NCBI GenBank assembly: GCA_015680685.1
Contig: MNCI01023332.1
Coordinates: 5,163-69,162, forward strand
Reading direction: 5' to 3'
Source of the DNA: Gnetum montanum
Taxonomy: Eukaryota; Streptophyta; Gnetopsida; Gnetales; Gnetaceae
Length of the DNA: 64,000 nucleotides
In this document: piece after piece, positions 24,473 to 36,170 of the stretch
Layout of the letters: every line of letters begins with the position of its first letter
Position numbering within the stretch: position 1 is the first letter of the stretch
Translations under genes and position numbers: made by a program
Notes under the pieces: generated by a model
What the model saw: only the letters and a program-made list of their open reading frames with translations
Told to the model about the DNA's origin: nothing
The model's database searches: none

Positions 24473-25390
24473 GTGAAACATAAACATCTCATGTTAAGTA
24501 TAATTAGAAAATTATACAAAAAATCTTATTCAAAAAAGGCTATCATCAAAATATAAGTACCCTAGAACTCCAATTACCATTAAGGATAGATACCTTAAAT
24601 TGTACTACTAAACTTAAGGGGAAGTATAAACAACATGCCATCTAAGTTAGCTCAACAACTAGGAATTTTAGACATCAATAATACCAACATGACTATATCC
24701 TTAGCAAATAGTACAATAATGTCATCCTTAGGAACAGTGTAGGACATCATAATTAAGGTTGAGAATGTATTATACCCTACTGATTTTATTATACTAGAAG
24801 TTCTTGATTAGGATTATTTTGCTATGATCCTAAGAAGACTTTAACTAGCTACTGCTAACGCTATAATTCACCATCTCTTGGGATTATTGTAACTATCCTT
24901 TGCTAATATGACATTTAACCTAAACATTTTTGACCTTAATAAGAATGTTTTAGAACTATGTCAAGTAAAAATGATTCATGAAGTAGCTCAAGTGATGCTA
25001 GCTAAGAATGAAGAAGCAATGGTTCTCAACAATCAAAAAAATATTTGCATTAATGAAGAAGATTAAAAACTTCATGAAAAAATTAATGAGTCATTGGATT
25101 TTGGGTATGACACATTAACATTAGAAAAATCTTACAATAAAAAGCAATCCAACTTAAGTGCTAGCCATTAAATACATCTTTCTACCTAAGAATAGACCCT
25201 TAACCATAAAATTTGAATTAATAATTAAATAAGAGGGTAATCTACTAGATGTATTGATAAGGAAAATGGATGCATTTTCTTGGACTTATAAAGATTTAAA
25301 GGAAGGAATATGTCCAAACATATGTTAGCATCATTTCTACTTAAAAATGGAGCTAGAACAATATGAATTCCTCTTAGAAGACTTAATCTT
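24473..25390 (+). pseudogene. Element G protease and linker
   Basis: Remnant of the aspartic protease (SINNMPSKLAQQLGI, about 24627) with the flap-side part VENVLYPTDFIILEVLD (about 24758-24810). The active Asp region before it is lost among stops. It continues into an RT linker (about 25150-25390) that ends in LGLKQTIKEEI. Weakly conserved, recognised mainly by position between gag and RT. Confidence 0.6.
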
Positions 25391-26287
25391 GGATTGAAAC
25401 AAACTATAAAAGAAGAAATCACTAAACCATGGAGACAAGGCATAATTTATCCCATCTCAAATAGTAAATGGATTAGTCATATAACTATAGTACCTAAGAA
25501 AAATGGGAAATGGCGAGTATGTACGAATTATAGAAAGTTAAGTCAATACACAAGAAACTATCACTTTTCATTACCATACATTGATCAAATTCTTGAATAC
25601 TTACAAGGATATCAATAGTACTAATTCCAAGATGGATTTCATGGTTATAACCAAATTTCCATAGCTACTAAAGATCAACATACATTCACAGGTCCTTTTG
25701 GTATCTTTGCAATTAGAAGAATGTCATTTGGTTTATGTAATGCTCCAGCTATCTTTCAAAGATCCATGATCTTAATATTTATTGGCATACTCAAGGAATT
25801 TGTTGAATTTTTTATTTGGAAATTCCTTTGATCAAACCTTAGATAGGTTAGAATTAGTATTAGAAAGATGCATCCAATAGAATCTAAAGTTAACTTGGGG
25901 AAAGAGCCAACTCATGATTACAAAAGCAATAGTTCTAAGTTATGTCATCTCTATGAAGATCATTGAAATGGACCACAATAAAGTAAAATCCATAAAAATC
26001 TTACCCTCACCTACTCACATTTGAAGTCTTGAATCATTTTTAGAATATGTGGGATATTATAGGCATTTTTTAAGACATTACAAAAATTACTAAACCAATA
26101 TATCATTTAGTGGAAAAATAGGTTTCATTTCATTACAATAATGATTTTCAAAAAGCCTTTCAATCCCTTAAATAGAAAATCACCAAAACTATCATTTTGA
26201 GTGCTGCAAATTAGGAAATTCCATTTGATTTAATGTGTGATGCTAGTGATACAATCATAGGAGCTATATTAGGATAATTAGTTGAGG
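25391..26287 (+). pseudogene. Element G reverse transcriptase and RNase H start
   Basis: RT: GIIYPISNSKWISHITIVPK (about 25438), KWRVCTNYRKLSQYTRNYHF, LPYIDQILEYLQGY, then GYNQISIATKDQHTFTG (about 25645), FGIFAIRRMSFGLCNAPAIF (25698-25757). At about 25800-25835 the text goes from EFVEFFI straight to GNSFDQTLDRLEL after a frame change, so the catalytic MDDF box seems to be deleted. RNase H starts with MCDASDTIIGAIL (about 26232) and is cut at 26287 by element A; it resumes at 33803. Confidence 0.85.
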
Positions 26288-26292
26288 GAGAG

Positions 26293-27099
26293 TGATGAGT
26301 GGTGACATACTCCTACACTCAACCATACAAATACGAGCGTGTATGCACGATCTGGTTGAACTTTGTGGATGGACTAGCTGTGGTACCTAGACAGTTATAC
26401 GTTGATAATAGTTCCTTGTCTTTCCACCTAGACTAGTAGGAGCTTTGTCATGTATGGTTTAGTCTAGAATGAGGCATATGATGTTGTCCTAATTCTACGT
26501 TACTCCTGATAATAGAAAAGATAAATTGATTAAAGTAATAATGGAAGAAAAACCTAAATTAGCCTATGGAAATGGTATCCATCCTTAACCGTCCGTACAC
26601 ATCTTGGACTTCATGGGATTACTACTAGGCATGCCAAGTATTCACACTTAAACGCTTGTGATTAAGGCGTACACATTCCACTTAATGACAGGAAAAGTAA
26701 ATAATAATAAATCAAACTATTAACTAAAGAAGGCATTAAATAATTAAAACAAAAAAATTAATCTAAGTGAATGTTGCAATGATGAAAGTAATCTTAATCT
26801 TTATTGCTGGTCATGCACATGTCCAAGTATGTCACACTTGAACAAAGGTGTTATGCAATTACAAACATCACATTGTGGGCATGCACTAGCTTCAAAGAAA
26901 GAAACTAAAAACTAAACTACCAAAAGAACTAGAAAGAAAAGAACTTAACTAAAAACTATCAACTATGCACCTGAGTGTTGTATTTATAGGCTATCATAGG
27001 AATCACGATATCGCATATATGATATCGTATCTAGGCTGTGATATTGTGTACCCAATATTATGTACCTGATATCAAGGCTTGGCAAAATGTGATTCATCA
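26293..27099 (-). repeat. Element A 3' LTR
   Basis: 807 bp, matching 32994-33797. On the minus strand it begins TGATGAATCACATTTTGCC and ends CCACTCATCA. The GATATC array lies at 27002-27078 and the TATA box CTATAAATA is the complement of 26981-26989. By eye roughly one base in ten differs between the two copies, many of them transitions. Confidence 0.92.
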
Positions 27100-27261
27100 T
27101 ACTCCAATGATTGAATAAAAACTTGTCCTCAAGTTAATAAAATGAGAAATGAGCCCCTTACAAAACATTATGAAGGTATGGGATTATTGACTACTACTGA
27201 CTAACCATGCTATAGTATGAAAACATAAAACTTGAACACAAAACACAAAATACCAAATGTT
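27100..27261 (-). other. Element A 3' untranslated region
   Basis: Non-coding on the minus strand. It shares AGTCAATAATCCCATACCTT with the 3' end of B. The polypurine tract expected next to the LTR (complement of 27100-27111) is poor (TCATTGGAGTA) compared with B. Confidence 0.6.
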
Positions 27262-30043
27262 GAAACTTATGTGGTTCCTGAAGGTGGTGGCTCCTCCATT
27301 GGTGCTTTTCCTTTGTTTGGTACTGCAGGCATCTAAGATTACTGATGTGTGAGAAGTGTCTACAGTTTCTCTTCTTCTATCCAAGGATCATGCATAGTCC
27401 ATGCTAATGTCCCAATGTTTGATGGAGCTAGCACTTCCCACGAACATGGCAGCTGTGGAAACATTTGGTTTGCTTTGACATATCATGTAGCAAACTATCG
27501 TTGTTCCTCCTCATAGGCGCTGGCTTTATCTCATAATTCATGATAACCTATTAGCCATCAAGCCAAATTTACTACTACATCTCTTTGATCATGGTAGCTT
27601 GCTTTAACCACTTCTAATTTAGAGTTTTCAACTTCTAATTTTTGCAAAGTTTTCTTATGTTCGGAAACTCTATCTCATACTAAGCATTAGTGGCAACTAC
27701 CTATTTCTCAAGCTCATTTCTCAGGCATCCTATTTTTAACATGGCTAAGTTGGCATATTGTAGATTTGCAAACTCCATGTACTTCATTAATTCTTAAATC
27801 TGTAGATCTTGACTTTTCAGTTCCACTTGGTAAGCAAAGGCATATGTATCTAATATGGCTCGCCAGTCAATGTCTTGAGCAGTGAAAGAGTTAATGTGAG
27901 TCTTAGACATACAAATTTCCTTTTTTATTATTTCTTTGTACATCCCCACTTGATCACAGAAGTGCTCTTTCAACTTCTCATGCTTCTTGGCCTCATTCTG
28001 GTATGCACTGATCTCTATTGTAATCGTTTGATGGATGCCACAGGCCTCCTCCATAGAAAGGGTTCTATTTTCCCTAGTCAAGCAATTCATATCTTGGTTG
28101 ACTCATACTAATTATTCTTGCATATGTTGAAAACTTTCTTCAAGAAAATTCTTCTATTTTTCAATTTTCGTCAACTGAATATTTTCAACAACAAGCTATT
28201 TATTCTCCTCCTGTAGGACCTTGAGAGCCTTAGCATATGTGTACGTTTGAGCTTGTGCCTTGGAAGCATCCCAATAAAGTTGTTCATTCTCCCTTGCCAC
28301 CTTTTTTATTCTCTTCCAAAAATTTATTTAGTTTCTCATTTTTGAAAACATCCAATTGGTTAACTGTGATGAATTGGGAAGGATCCCTTCCTTTAGCTTG
28401 TAGGGTGACAAGCTTCTCTTGTAGTCTTTACAACATTGCTTCTGCATGCTCAGCCCTAACTTCAACCATGACCAATTTTCATTTATTTGAAATGAGGTAT
28501 AATTGTACTATTGTGACATCTTGAGGGATGTCAAACAAGGAAGTCATGACTTGTCTTGTTTGCAGCAAGCAATCCAAATCATCCTCATGTTCTGTAGGAG
28601 TCATTGAGAAAATGGACAAAACTTGAGCATCATGTGCTCCTATGAAATCTACGAATGGCACAACAGGAACATTAAAATATTCTTTGATGTGGTTTGCAAC
28701 CACCTCTACTGCACCTACCACATCCTAGTGCTACATGACCACAACTGTGGCACCTTCACTAGTTTCTAATCTGACTTGCAAGGATGTGGTATTCCCAAAG
28801 ATCTACTAAGACCACTAGGACTCTCCTCCTGAAATCAATGAAATGTATCCACTCATGGGATTATTAGAAATAGTGGGCTACATAACGTCGTCAATGATCA
28901 TGAATAAATTCTCAGCATCATGACTTCCCTAACTAACCATCTCAACAATGGTTTTGAGGTGACTAATGGACAGTTGATAGTCCTTTTGTGGTGGTCGCAA
29001 TTGTTGGACTTGCTAGCTTGTGGGTTGTGTACTAGGCCCTACTTCTTATTGTTGGCTAGGCCTTGCCATTTGAGGCACAGTTGGCCCAACCATTCACTCT
29101 TCTTCTTGTTCTGATTACTTGCCAACATCTTTCCTTGGCACTAGCGGTTTGAGTAGTTCAACATATGAAGCATTTTGGGCTTTTCCAAGAACATCATTCA
29201 TATAGCCTAAAATTCTAGCACATATGCACAACTTCTTGATGAGAAAAAGGAAAGGCAAGGTAAGCTTCCCAATCTTTCTTTCTTCAAATCACCTTAGTAT
29301 TTCCATCAAATATAAATGGGGCAAATTTGGATTAAATTTTCCCATCAAAATTGCACTACCTTGCATCACATAAGTAGATAGCCTATTTAAGCCTTGGTAG
29401 GGAAAATGTGATAAGTGCTTATCTTGAAGTAAATCCTCTCTTCTAGGGTCAATTCTCCATATGCGTTATTTTCTTTGTTGTAAGCTAGTTTTAACCATAA
29501 CTTTCTTGCATCCACGTATGAGTGAGTGGATAGATGAGCAACCTTTGGTCCTTCATTTGGAAGATTCAAGACCTTTGCAATGGCCCTGGTAGAGAAATCA
29601 ACAAGAACACCACCTACATTGGCAATTGTGCCTTCTTCCTTACCATGCCAAAATTGGTATCTCTCACCTAAATATCAATCCTCACTTTCCAAGAGAATGA
29701 GCCACAAGGAAGATGCCTTAAGTAGAGTCTTCACTAGTTCAGGGGCAAACCTAGTGAAAGGCCTAAAATTGAGCTCCATGATCATGACTAAGAAGGTGGA
29801 CTTCTCTTGAATTCCTTGAAGACATTCTAGGGACAATGTGAGATGTTGCCTTGGTTCTGGGGCTCTAACTTCTCCACCTTCTGTGTGGCCAGATTACACT
29901 ATCATAGAGGTTTCCTGATGAATGCTAAATGAGTGTGCTTCTTGCTCTACATGTTCTACGTGAGCTCCCTAGCCTCTACCTCTGCTAAGGCATTTAGCTA
30001 CTTCTTGTGAAGGTCCTACTCAATCTCCTCTTTTTGGGGCCAT
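27262..30043 (-). pseudogene. Extra gene (aORF) of element A, coiled-coil protein
   Basis: Unknown function, homologous to the extra genes of B and F. It starts MAPKRGD at 30043, right after an acceptor-like TGTGATTACAG. The conserved N-terminal part includes STFLVMIMELNFRPFTRF, then FSTRAIAKVLNLPNEGPKVA and NAYGELTLEERIYFKIS (about 29420-29800). The C-terminal coiled-coil part is best kept at 27794-28090 (VELKSQDLQI, then MKYMEFANLQYANLAML), matching B's VEIHLKELQIEKTIEYMELA. The tail MHDPWIEEEKL (about 27385) matches B's AHDPRSKEEKM. The whole is about 2.78 kb against 2.74 kb in B. Stops and frameshifts throughout. No membrane segment or signal peptide is evident. Confidence 0.72.
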
Positions 30044-30407
30044 CTGTAATCACATAAAGATCGACTGTACTAAAGTTGTGTAGAGAAATTTTTATCAACT
30101 CATACCTTACTCATTGCCTTAGTTAATAGTTCATAATTATAAAGTGTGATATTAGAGGTAGAAATATTTTCAGGAAGTGATTCCAAAAGGTGTTATTGTT
30201 GATCTTACATTGTTGGGTTTCATCAATTTCTCTCCATGTGGCACTTACAATCGTTTGGATGGCCTGGGTGATTAATGAAAATTAACTTGGCATTTAAACA
30301 TAAAAATGTTTCTTCAGTAAATATTGAATTTCTTACTCCTATGATATCCTTCGAACGATAGCAAATTTTGAAAAAAGTATGTGTATGCTCACTTCCTACT
30401 GTAGTAA

Positions 30408-30430
30408 CCCCCCCCCCCCCCCCCCCCCCC
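30408..30430 (+). repeat. C homopolymer, 23 bases
   Basis: A run of 23 C on the plus strand (G on the sense strand of element A). In F the corresponding place reads GTCATGAGGGAGGGAC (57943), so the run probably grew from a short G-rich site. Short open frames through it are artefacts. Confidence 0.9.
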
Positions 30431-30602
30431 AATGACTAAGTGGAACACTCTAGGTTCAAATAGAATTGAAATCAAAATGTTAGGGAGCTAGATATTGTGC
30501 TTGGAAGATGGAGAGGTAAAGCTCTAAGTCGCAAAGTAAAATTTCAACAACTCCCCTAGTGGCAAATGATGGAAATGAACATTGAAGTAGGTAGGGTCAT
30601 AA

Positions 30603-30662
30603 CTATATATAGGTAGGCAAGACTCGATATCGTGTACCCAATATCATATACATGATATCATG
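30603..30662 (-). promoter_or_regulatory. Internal promoter of element A extra gene
   Basis: Minus strand: GATATCATGTATATGATATT then GGGTACACGATATCGAG (30621-30662), followed by the TATA box CTATATATAG (complement of 30603-30612). Array and spacing match A's own LTR promoter (27002-27078, TATA 26981-26989). The gene start is about 560 bp downstream with an intron acceptor in between. Confidence 0.6.
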
Positions 30663-30769
30663 TCCCCACCGACATGCACCGAATGCAGGGACTAAGTGGA
30701 AATAATGAATTTTTGATATTTAATGGGGGATTTGAGATTAAATTGGAAGGTTAAGGGTAAGTTGACCTT

Positions 30770-32868
30770 AGGTTGGTTTAGAGGGTGGAGTAAGTTCGAA
30801 AGCATGATTCTTCCTCCTACGGCCATGTATAAAGAAGGGACACTTCCAATGTTATGTAGGGAACCTACTTTCATTAATAGCAATAGCACAAGTTACATCT
30901 ATTGGTTGGCATGATGGTGTGGAACTATCTGATACATCTGATGGTTGTGTAGAAGGAGGTGAAGGATGAGAATACTGAGGGTGAGGATAAGTGTGAGAAG
31001 TATGAGGTGGTGATCCCTCAAGAGAAGACATGGGTTGATCATACTCGAGACAGTGATAATGGAGATTGGAGGTAGAGGATTTAGAACTGGTTGAAGAAAC
31101 AAGATGTTGAACATAGTAGCCATCTGGTTTTGGTGAACAGGGAGGATGTGGCTAGCTAGATGGTGGCCTCTCCCATGCCTTGGAGTTTTGCCACTACAGT
31201 GGAGCAAAGTGTTGAGGCCAGTAATAGCTCCCCTCAGGATAGTACAATGATTTATGGGGTTGTCCATAATTACCTTGTGGAATAGGGACATGCCTAAACT
31301 AATACCTTTGTAGAAATTTTGGATGTAGCTTCCCTACCCAATGCTCATATAGATGTGACAAGACTAGGCAATGGCCCTTTGGGTGGTCATATAAATAGAC
31401 ATCACATCCATCCTCATTATCTGTAGTTGATCCTTTGGCCTTGTTGCCCTTAGCCATTCTCCTTGGTTGCCAAACAATGTTCTTAACTATTTTTGATTTC
31501 TATGCCCTCTATTTGTATTTATTGCCAATTTATTTTGGATGACCCTCTCCTCGACAGTGTCTTCTAAGTTCACACTTTTTTCATTTTCCCATACGGTCAT
31601 CTTATTATGCTTTGCCTCAATTTCATTAATCAATTTCTATATTGACAAAGGTTGGGACTATATCACCCTTTCAGAATTGGTTACTTCCTCTTCCTTGTAT
31701 TTTTAAACCTTTTTTGTTTCTAGAGTTGGATTCCTACTTAAATGCTTTGCCATTCTCCCATTTACATAATTCTCTCTCTTCTTTTGCTAGATGTTCTATT
31801 AGTTCTTTAACCTAGTGGTTTGGAGCTTATATAGTTGTCCTCGGGCATAATTTCCAAGGTTGACCCTTATTTCATTGCTAAGCCCATCTATAATGTGGAT
31901 TATTTTCTCTTTCTCAAAGAACCTATCATCTGGACATTTATTTAGTAAGGCATAGTATCTATCTAAGGCCATGTCCAAGGGTTCTTGTTATTCTTGTTTC
32001 CATCTTTGGATTTGTCTCCCCAAGGTAGACACTTATGTGTAGGTCTATTATCTTTTATTGAAAACTTCTAACTGGTTAACCATCATCTAATTGAATTTGA
32101 TTCCACTGATCTATACCACACTTCGGCTTTATCAATTAGTGTCCTAGGAAAGAGCTTAAGATTTTTCCATTTACTGTTCACATTGTTGAGCACACAAGCA
32201 TCATCGAAGGCTTGTAAATGATGTTGTAAATCTAAATCATAGCCTCCTACAAATTTTGGAATATTATTTAGGTCGACCTTAGGTAGTCAACTCTTCTTGT
32301 GATGCCTTTGAGATATCTTAATGACCTCTGTGATGTGCATTAGGCTTTTAGGGACTTATAGGGCTTTATCATTGTCAAACAAGTTGTGATTAAAGTCTTT
32401 ATTTGATCAATGGTGATGATGGGGCTTGTGTTCATGTTAATGACCTTGAGTGTATCTATGGGTTTGATTTTTGCTTTTATTCTAACCCTTTTATGGAGCT
32501 CTATCTCTATACCTACATTCATCTTTATCAGAACTAGACATTGAAGTTGAGGGGGAAGATGAAAAGGAGGAATTGGCAAGATAACCATGGCTTCTATAAT
32601 GTTCCTCAAGGTCCCTTGGTTTATCATTTCTAAGTACCAATGAGGTCTTAGGCCTTAAGGCCTCCCCTAGTTTAGGACTGACATCATCTTCTTCAAGATT
32701 TTCTGCCTTAGGTGAATGTAGTCTTTGAGTGTCGTTAGGGTGGCCATGGTCATGAAAAATCCCTTCATAAGGTGGATCACTCCAATCTTCTTCATTGTAT
32801 ATTTTTTTATTTCTCCAATGAATAGGTGCGCTAGATAGTTCATAATCATTTCCACGTGAGTGAGACAT
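30770..32868 (-). pseudogene. Element A gag, C-terminally cut
   Basis: It starts MSHSRGNDYELSSAPIHWR at 32868, about 105 bp after the primer site. The first 125 codons are open, with a Ser-rich end. The capsid core reads LNNIPKFVGGYDLDLQHHL then NLKLFPRTLIDKAEVWYRS (about 32120-32270). A Pro/His/Ser-rich tail lies at 30900-31100. The last part shared with F is DVTCAIAINESRF and CPFFIHGRRKNH (about 30800-30905); F goes on for another 140 codons while A passes into the extra-gene promoter. This marks the deletion point that removed pol. Confidence 0.8.
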
Positions 32869-32973
32869 TTTTGTTGATTTGTGATGTGTGTTCGAATACT
32901 TCTTGAAAGATATATCGTTAATACCCCTTTACAACAATCTTGTGTAATATAACTAATCTAGATAACTAGCACC

Positions 32974-32993
32974 ATCCTCAGCAATGGCACCAA
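32974..32993 (-). other. Primer binding site of element A (tRNA-Asp type)
   Basis: Minus strand TTGGTGCCATTGCTGAGG directly after the LTR end. Against the plant tRNA-Asp site TGGCGCCGTTGCCGGGG it has four changes, all C-to-T or G-to-A; three fall in CpG pairs of the original and the fourth is a G next to one. Confidence 0.82.
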
Positions 32994-33797
32994 TGATGAG
33001 TAGCGAGGCATCCCTATGCTTAACCATACGAATATAAGTGTGTATGCACAATTTGGTCAAACTCTGCAGATGGACTAGTTGTGGCACCTAGACAGTTATA
33101 CGTTGATCACAGTTCATTGTCTTTCCACCTAGACTAGTTGTAGCTTTGTCACGTATGGTTTAGTCTAGAGTGAGGCATATGATGTTGCCCTAATTCTACA
33201 TTACTCCTGATAATACAAAAGATAAATTAATTAGACTAATAATGGAAGAAAACCATAAATTAGCCTATGGCAATGGTATTCATCCATAACCATCCGTACA
33301 CATCTTGGACTTCATGGGATTACTGCTAGGCATGCCAAGTATTCACACTTAAACACTCATGATTAAGGCATACACATTCCGCTTGATGACAGGAAAAGTA
33401 AATAATAATAAATCAAACTGTTAACTAAAGAAGGCATTAAATAATTAAAATAACAAAAATTAATCTAAGTGAATGCTGTAATGATGAAAGTAATCTCGAT
33501 CTTTATTGCTAGTCATGCACGTTTCCAAGTATATCACACTTGAACAAAGGTGTTATGCAATTACAAATTTCACACTGCAGGCATGCACTGAGAATAACTA
33601 GCTTGAAAGAAAGAAACTAAAAATTAAATTGCCAAAAGAACTAGAAAGAAAAGAACTTAACTAAAAACTATCAATTGTGTGCATAAGTGTTGTATTTATA
33701 GGTGAACGCAGGAATCAAAATATCACATATACAATATCGTATCTAAGCCATGATATTGGGTACTTGATATCAGGGCCTAGAAAACCACTATTCATTA
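32994..33797 (-). repeat. Element A 5' LTR
   Basis: 804 bp, the partner of 26293-27099. On the minus strand the terminal TG is TA (TAATGAATAG) by one transition. The GATATC array is at 33714-33775 and the TATA box is the complement of 33693-33701. Confidence 0.92.
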
Positions 33798-33802
33798 GAG
33801 AG

Positions 33803-35245
33803 GCTAAGGTTTTTTATTACATTTTCAAAATTTTGGACAATGCTCAAATTCATTATACCACCTTTGAGAAAGAGCTACCAACACTTTTGTATGTTCTAGA
33901 TAAATTTTAACACTATCTTGTAGACTATAAAACTTGAGTATATACAAATCACTCCACTATTAAGTTTCTAGTCACAAAGAAAATAAAAAATTCAAGAATA
34001 ATACAATGGTGTCTCTTACTCTAAGAGTTTATCTACAAGTTCTTGATAAAAGATGATGAGAGAATATGGTAGCTAAAATTTTTTCACAATTAGCCTTACT
34101 AAAAGAGTTTAGAATCACAGGATCTCTTAATGATAAATGTCTAGATGAAAGCATTTTCATTTGTAACAAAAAGAACCATGGTATTCTAACATTGCAAAAT
34201 ATTTTTTAACCTTAAAAACTTCATGTTATAAGGATGGTATAAAAAATGAAGTTTCATGAGGGATGAATAAGTAAATTTTGAGTGAATCTTATCTATATAA
34301 AATATGTGTAGATAATATCACTCATAGATGTGTTCCTAAATGGGAATAATAATTAATGTTATGATGACTTATGTGGAGGGAATTTTGATGATAAAAGTAC
34401 AAGCATAAAGGTAGTAGATAGTGGATTTTTTTGGTCCATCATTTTCAAAGACACACTTATGTTTGCCAAATCTTATGATTACTACCAATGGGTTGGGTTA
34501 CTTTGTAAAAGACATGAAATAACTTAACAACCTATCTCAATTTCTGAACCCTTTGATGTATTGGAGATCGATTTCTTAGGACCATTTCACCCATTACAAG
34601 GAAGTTGCTACACTCTAGTTTGTATTGATTATGTTACTAAATGGGTTGAAGAAAAGGCCACCACAACTATTGATGTAAAAGTAGGAGTTTCCTTTCTTCA
34701 CAAACATGTTATAACCTAGTTTAGCATGCCTAGAGTCTTAATTAGTGAACAAGAAACTCATTTTCTTAATAAAACTATAAAACATCTTATGAAGTCTTGT
34801 GAAATTTTACATAAACTAGTAACAACATATCACCCATAGACTAATGATTGAGTTCAAAATGCAAATAGAGATATAGTTAGCATATTGATAAAAATAGTCT
34901 CTATAAGAAGAAATGACTAGACTAGAAAACTTAAATTCCTTATGAACATATCAAACATCTTGGAAACCTAGCCTTGGTTTTTCTCCTTACCAACTAGTAT
35001 ATGGTAAATAATCTTTATTAGCTATTGAAATTAAGCATCATTCTCAATTCTTAGCTCAATTAATAGGCTTTTATGAGGCTTCAAATATGGAATCACGATT
35101 TATACAACTAAATTAACTTGGTGAACCACATATCAAAGCAATCATGATAATCAGGTTCTTGAAGCCTATCCTACTGGTAGTATCAAAATCATAACCTTAG
35201 AAGATAGTGAATCTACTTTCCTAGTTAATGGTCAAAAACTAAAGC
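33803..35245 (+). pseudogene. Element G RNase H end and integrase
   Basis: It continues the frame cut at 26287. REAKVFYYIFKILDNAQIHY and FEKELPTLLYVLDKF finish the RNase H core (33800-33910). Integrase: VDSGFFWSIIFKDTLMFAKS (about 34412, with the zinc Cys lost), FDVLEIDFLGPFHPLQGSCY (about 34552, first Asp kept), RVLISEQETHFLN (about 34733, second Asp is Glu), and a decayed third motif. The end ESTFLVNGQKLK (about 35208-35243) is the usual last piece of Athila/Tat pol. Element F begins two bases later, so any 3' part of G lies beyond F. Confidence 0.85.
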
Positions 35246-36029
35246 TGATGAGTCACCATTTAGTCAACCGTGATGTCGCGTATGCGATATCATAGCCTGT
35301 CTCCTCATCTATAAAAAAGAGGTAGACAGTTTCAATAAGCAGTTCTTTAGTTTTAGAGTTAGTTTTGATTTTAGTTTTCATTTTTCCTCTCAACCCTTTT
35401 CCTCCCAGTGTATGCCCATAGTGTGGTGATTGTAATTGTATAGCATCCTTATTCGAGTGTGACGTACTTGGACACGCACATGACCAGAAATAAAAATCGA
35501 GATTACTTCATCATTGCAGCATTCACTTAGCTTAATTATCTATTTAATTATTATTTACTACTTTCTTAGTTAATACCTTCTTATCCTAAACTCCTGTTAA
35601 ACGTGGAATGAGTATGACTTGATTACAAGCATTTAAGTGTGACTACTTGGTAACCTAGTAGCGTACCTAGGATTTGCGCTTGGTAATCCCAATGGTAGTC
35701 ATGCATGAAGTCCAAGATGTGTACAAATGATCAAGGAATGGATGCTCATCGCACTTAGGCTAGTTTAGATTCTCTCTGACCCTTCTCTCTTAGCTTAGTT
35801 AATATTATCTTCCATTGCCTTCAGGAGTAGCATTAGCATAGAAACACATCATACACCTCATTCTGGACTAAACCATACATGACAAAGCTAACACTAGTCC
35901 AAATGGGAAGACAACGAACTGCGACCTAAGGATAACTGTCTTGATACCACAACTAGTCCATCTGCGGAGTTATACCATGAAATGCATGTATTTGTATGGT
36001 TGAGTGTAGGGGTACCTCGCCACTCATCA
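35246..36029 (+). repeat. Element F 5' LTR
   Basis: 784 bp, from TGATGAGTCACCATTTAG to CGCCACTCATCA. GATATCG words lie at 35269-35295 and the TATA box CTATAAAAA at 35309-35317. It shares GCTTGGTAATCCCAATGG and GGTTGAGTGTAGGGGTACCT with the other LTRs. The partner LTR is not in view; the expected target copy on the left would be AAAGC (35241-35245). Confidence 0.85.
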
Positions 36030-36030
36030 T

Positions 36031-36050
36031 TGGCGCCGTTACCAGGGATG
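36031..36050 (+). other. Primer binding site of element F (tRNA-Asp)
   Basis: TGGCGCCGTTACCAGGGATG, one base after the LTR end. It is the best preserved of the tRNA-Asp primer sites here, differing from the plant site TGGCGCCGTTGCCGGGGAT by two G-to-A changes. By family knowledge Athila-type elements use this tRNA. Confidence 0.88.
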
Positions 36051-36170
36051 GTGCTAGTTATCTAGATTAGTTATATCATACAAGGTTGTTGTACAGGAAT
36101 CAATGATATACCTTTTTGAAGGAAATAATTATAAAAAGTTACATATAAATTCACACACAATTTCACAACC

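Larger units (their letters stand above)
26293..33797 (-). mobile_element. Gypsy element A, gag plus extra gene, no pol
   Basis: This 7.5-kb element reads right to left: 5' LTR (32994-33797), primer site, gag (32868 down to about 30770), internal promoter (30603-30662), extra gene (30043 to about 27262), 3' LTR (26293-27099). There is no protease, RT, RNase H or integrase between gag and the extra gene: gag breaks off and the extra-gene promoter follows within about 150 bp. It must have been moved by enzymes from another element. LTR words and the CGATATCG array place it with F and J. Confidence 0.88.
26288..33802. other. Target site duplication of element A (GAGAG)
   Basis: GAGAG at 26288-26292 and again at 33798-33802 flanks element A exactly. 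Both copies are perfect. Removing A joins the two parts of G's RNase H, which confirms the insertion. Confidence 0.93.

Noticed and set aside
20875-26287. Element G as an integrated pararetrovirus
   Set aside because: RNase H is followed by an integrase with Athila-like ends (33803-35240) and there is no movement protein; it is a gypsy element.
30223-30432. Small minus-strand frame starting MGGGGGGG
   Set aside because: It starts in a 23-base homopolymer in the leader of A's extra gene; no counterpart in F.
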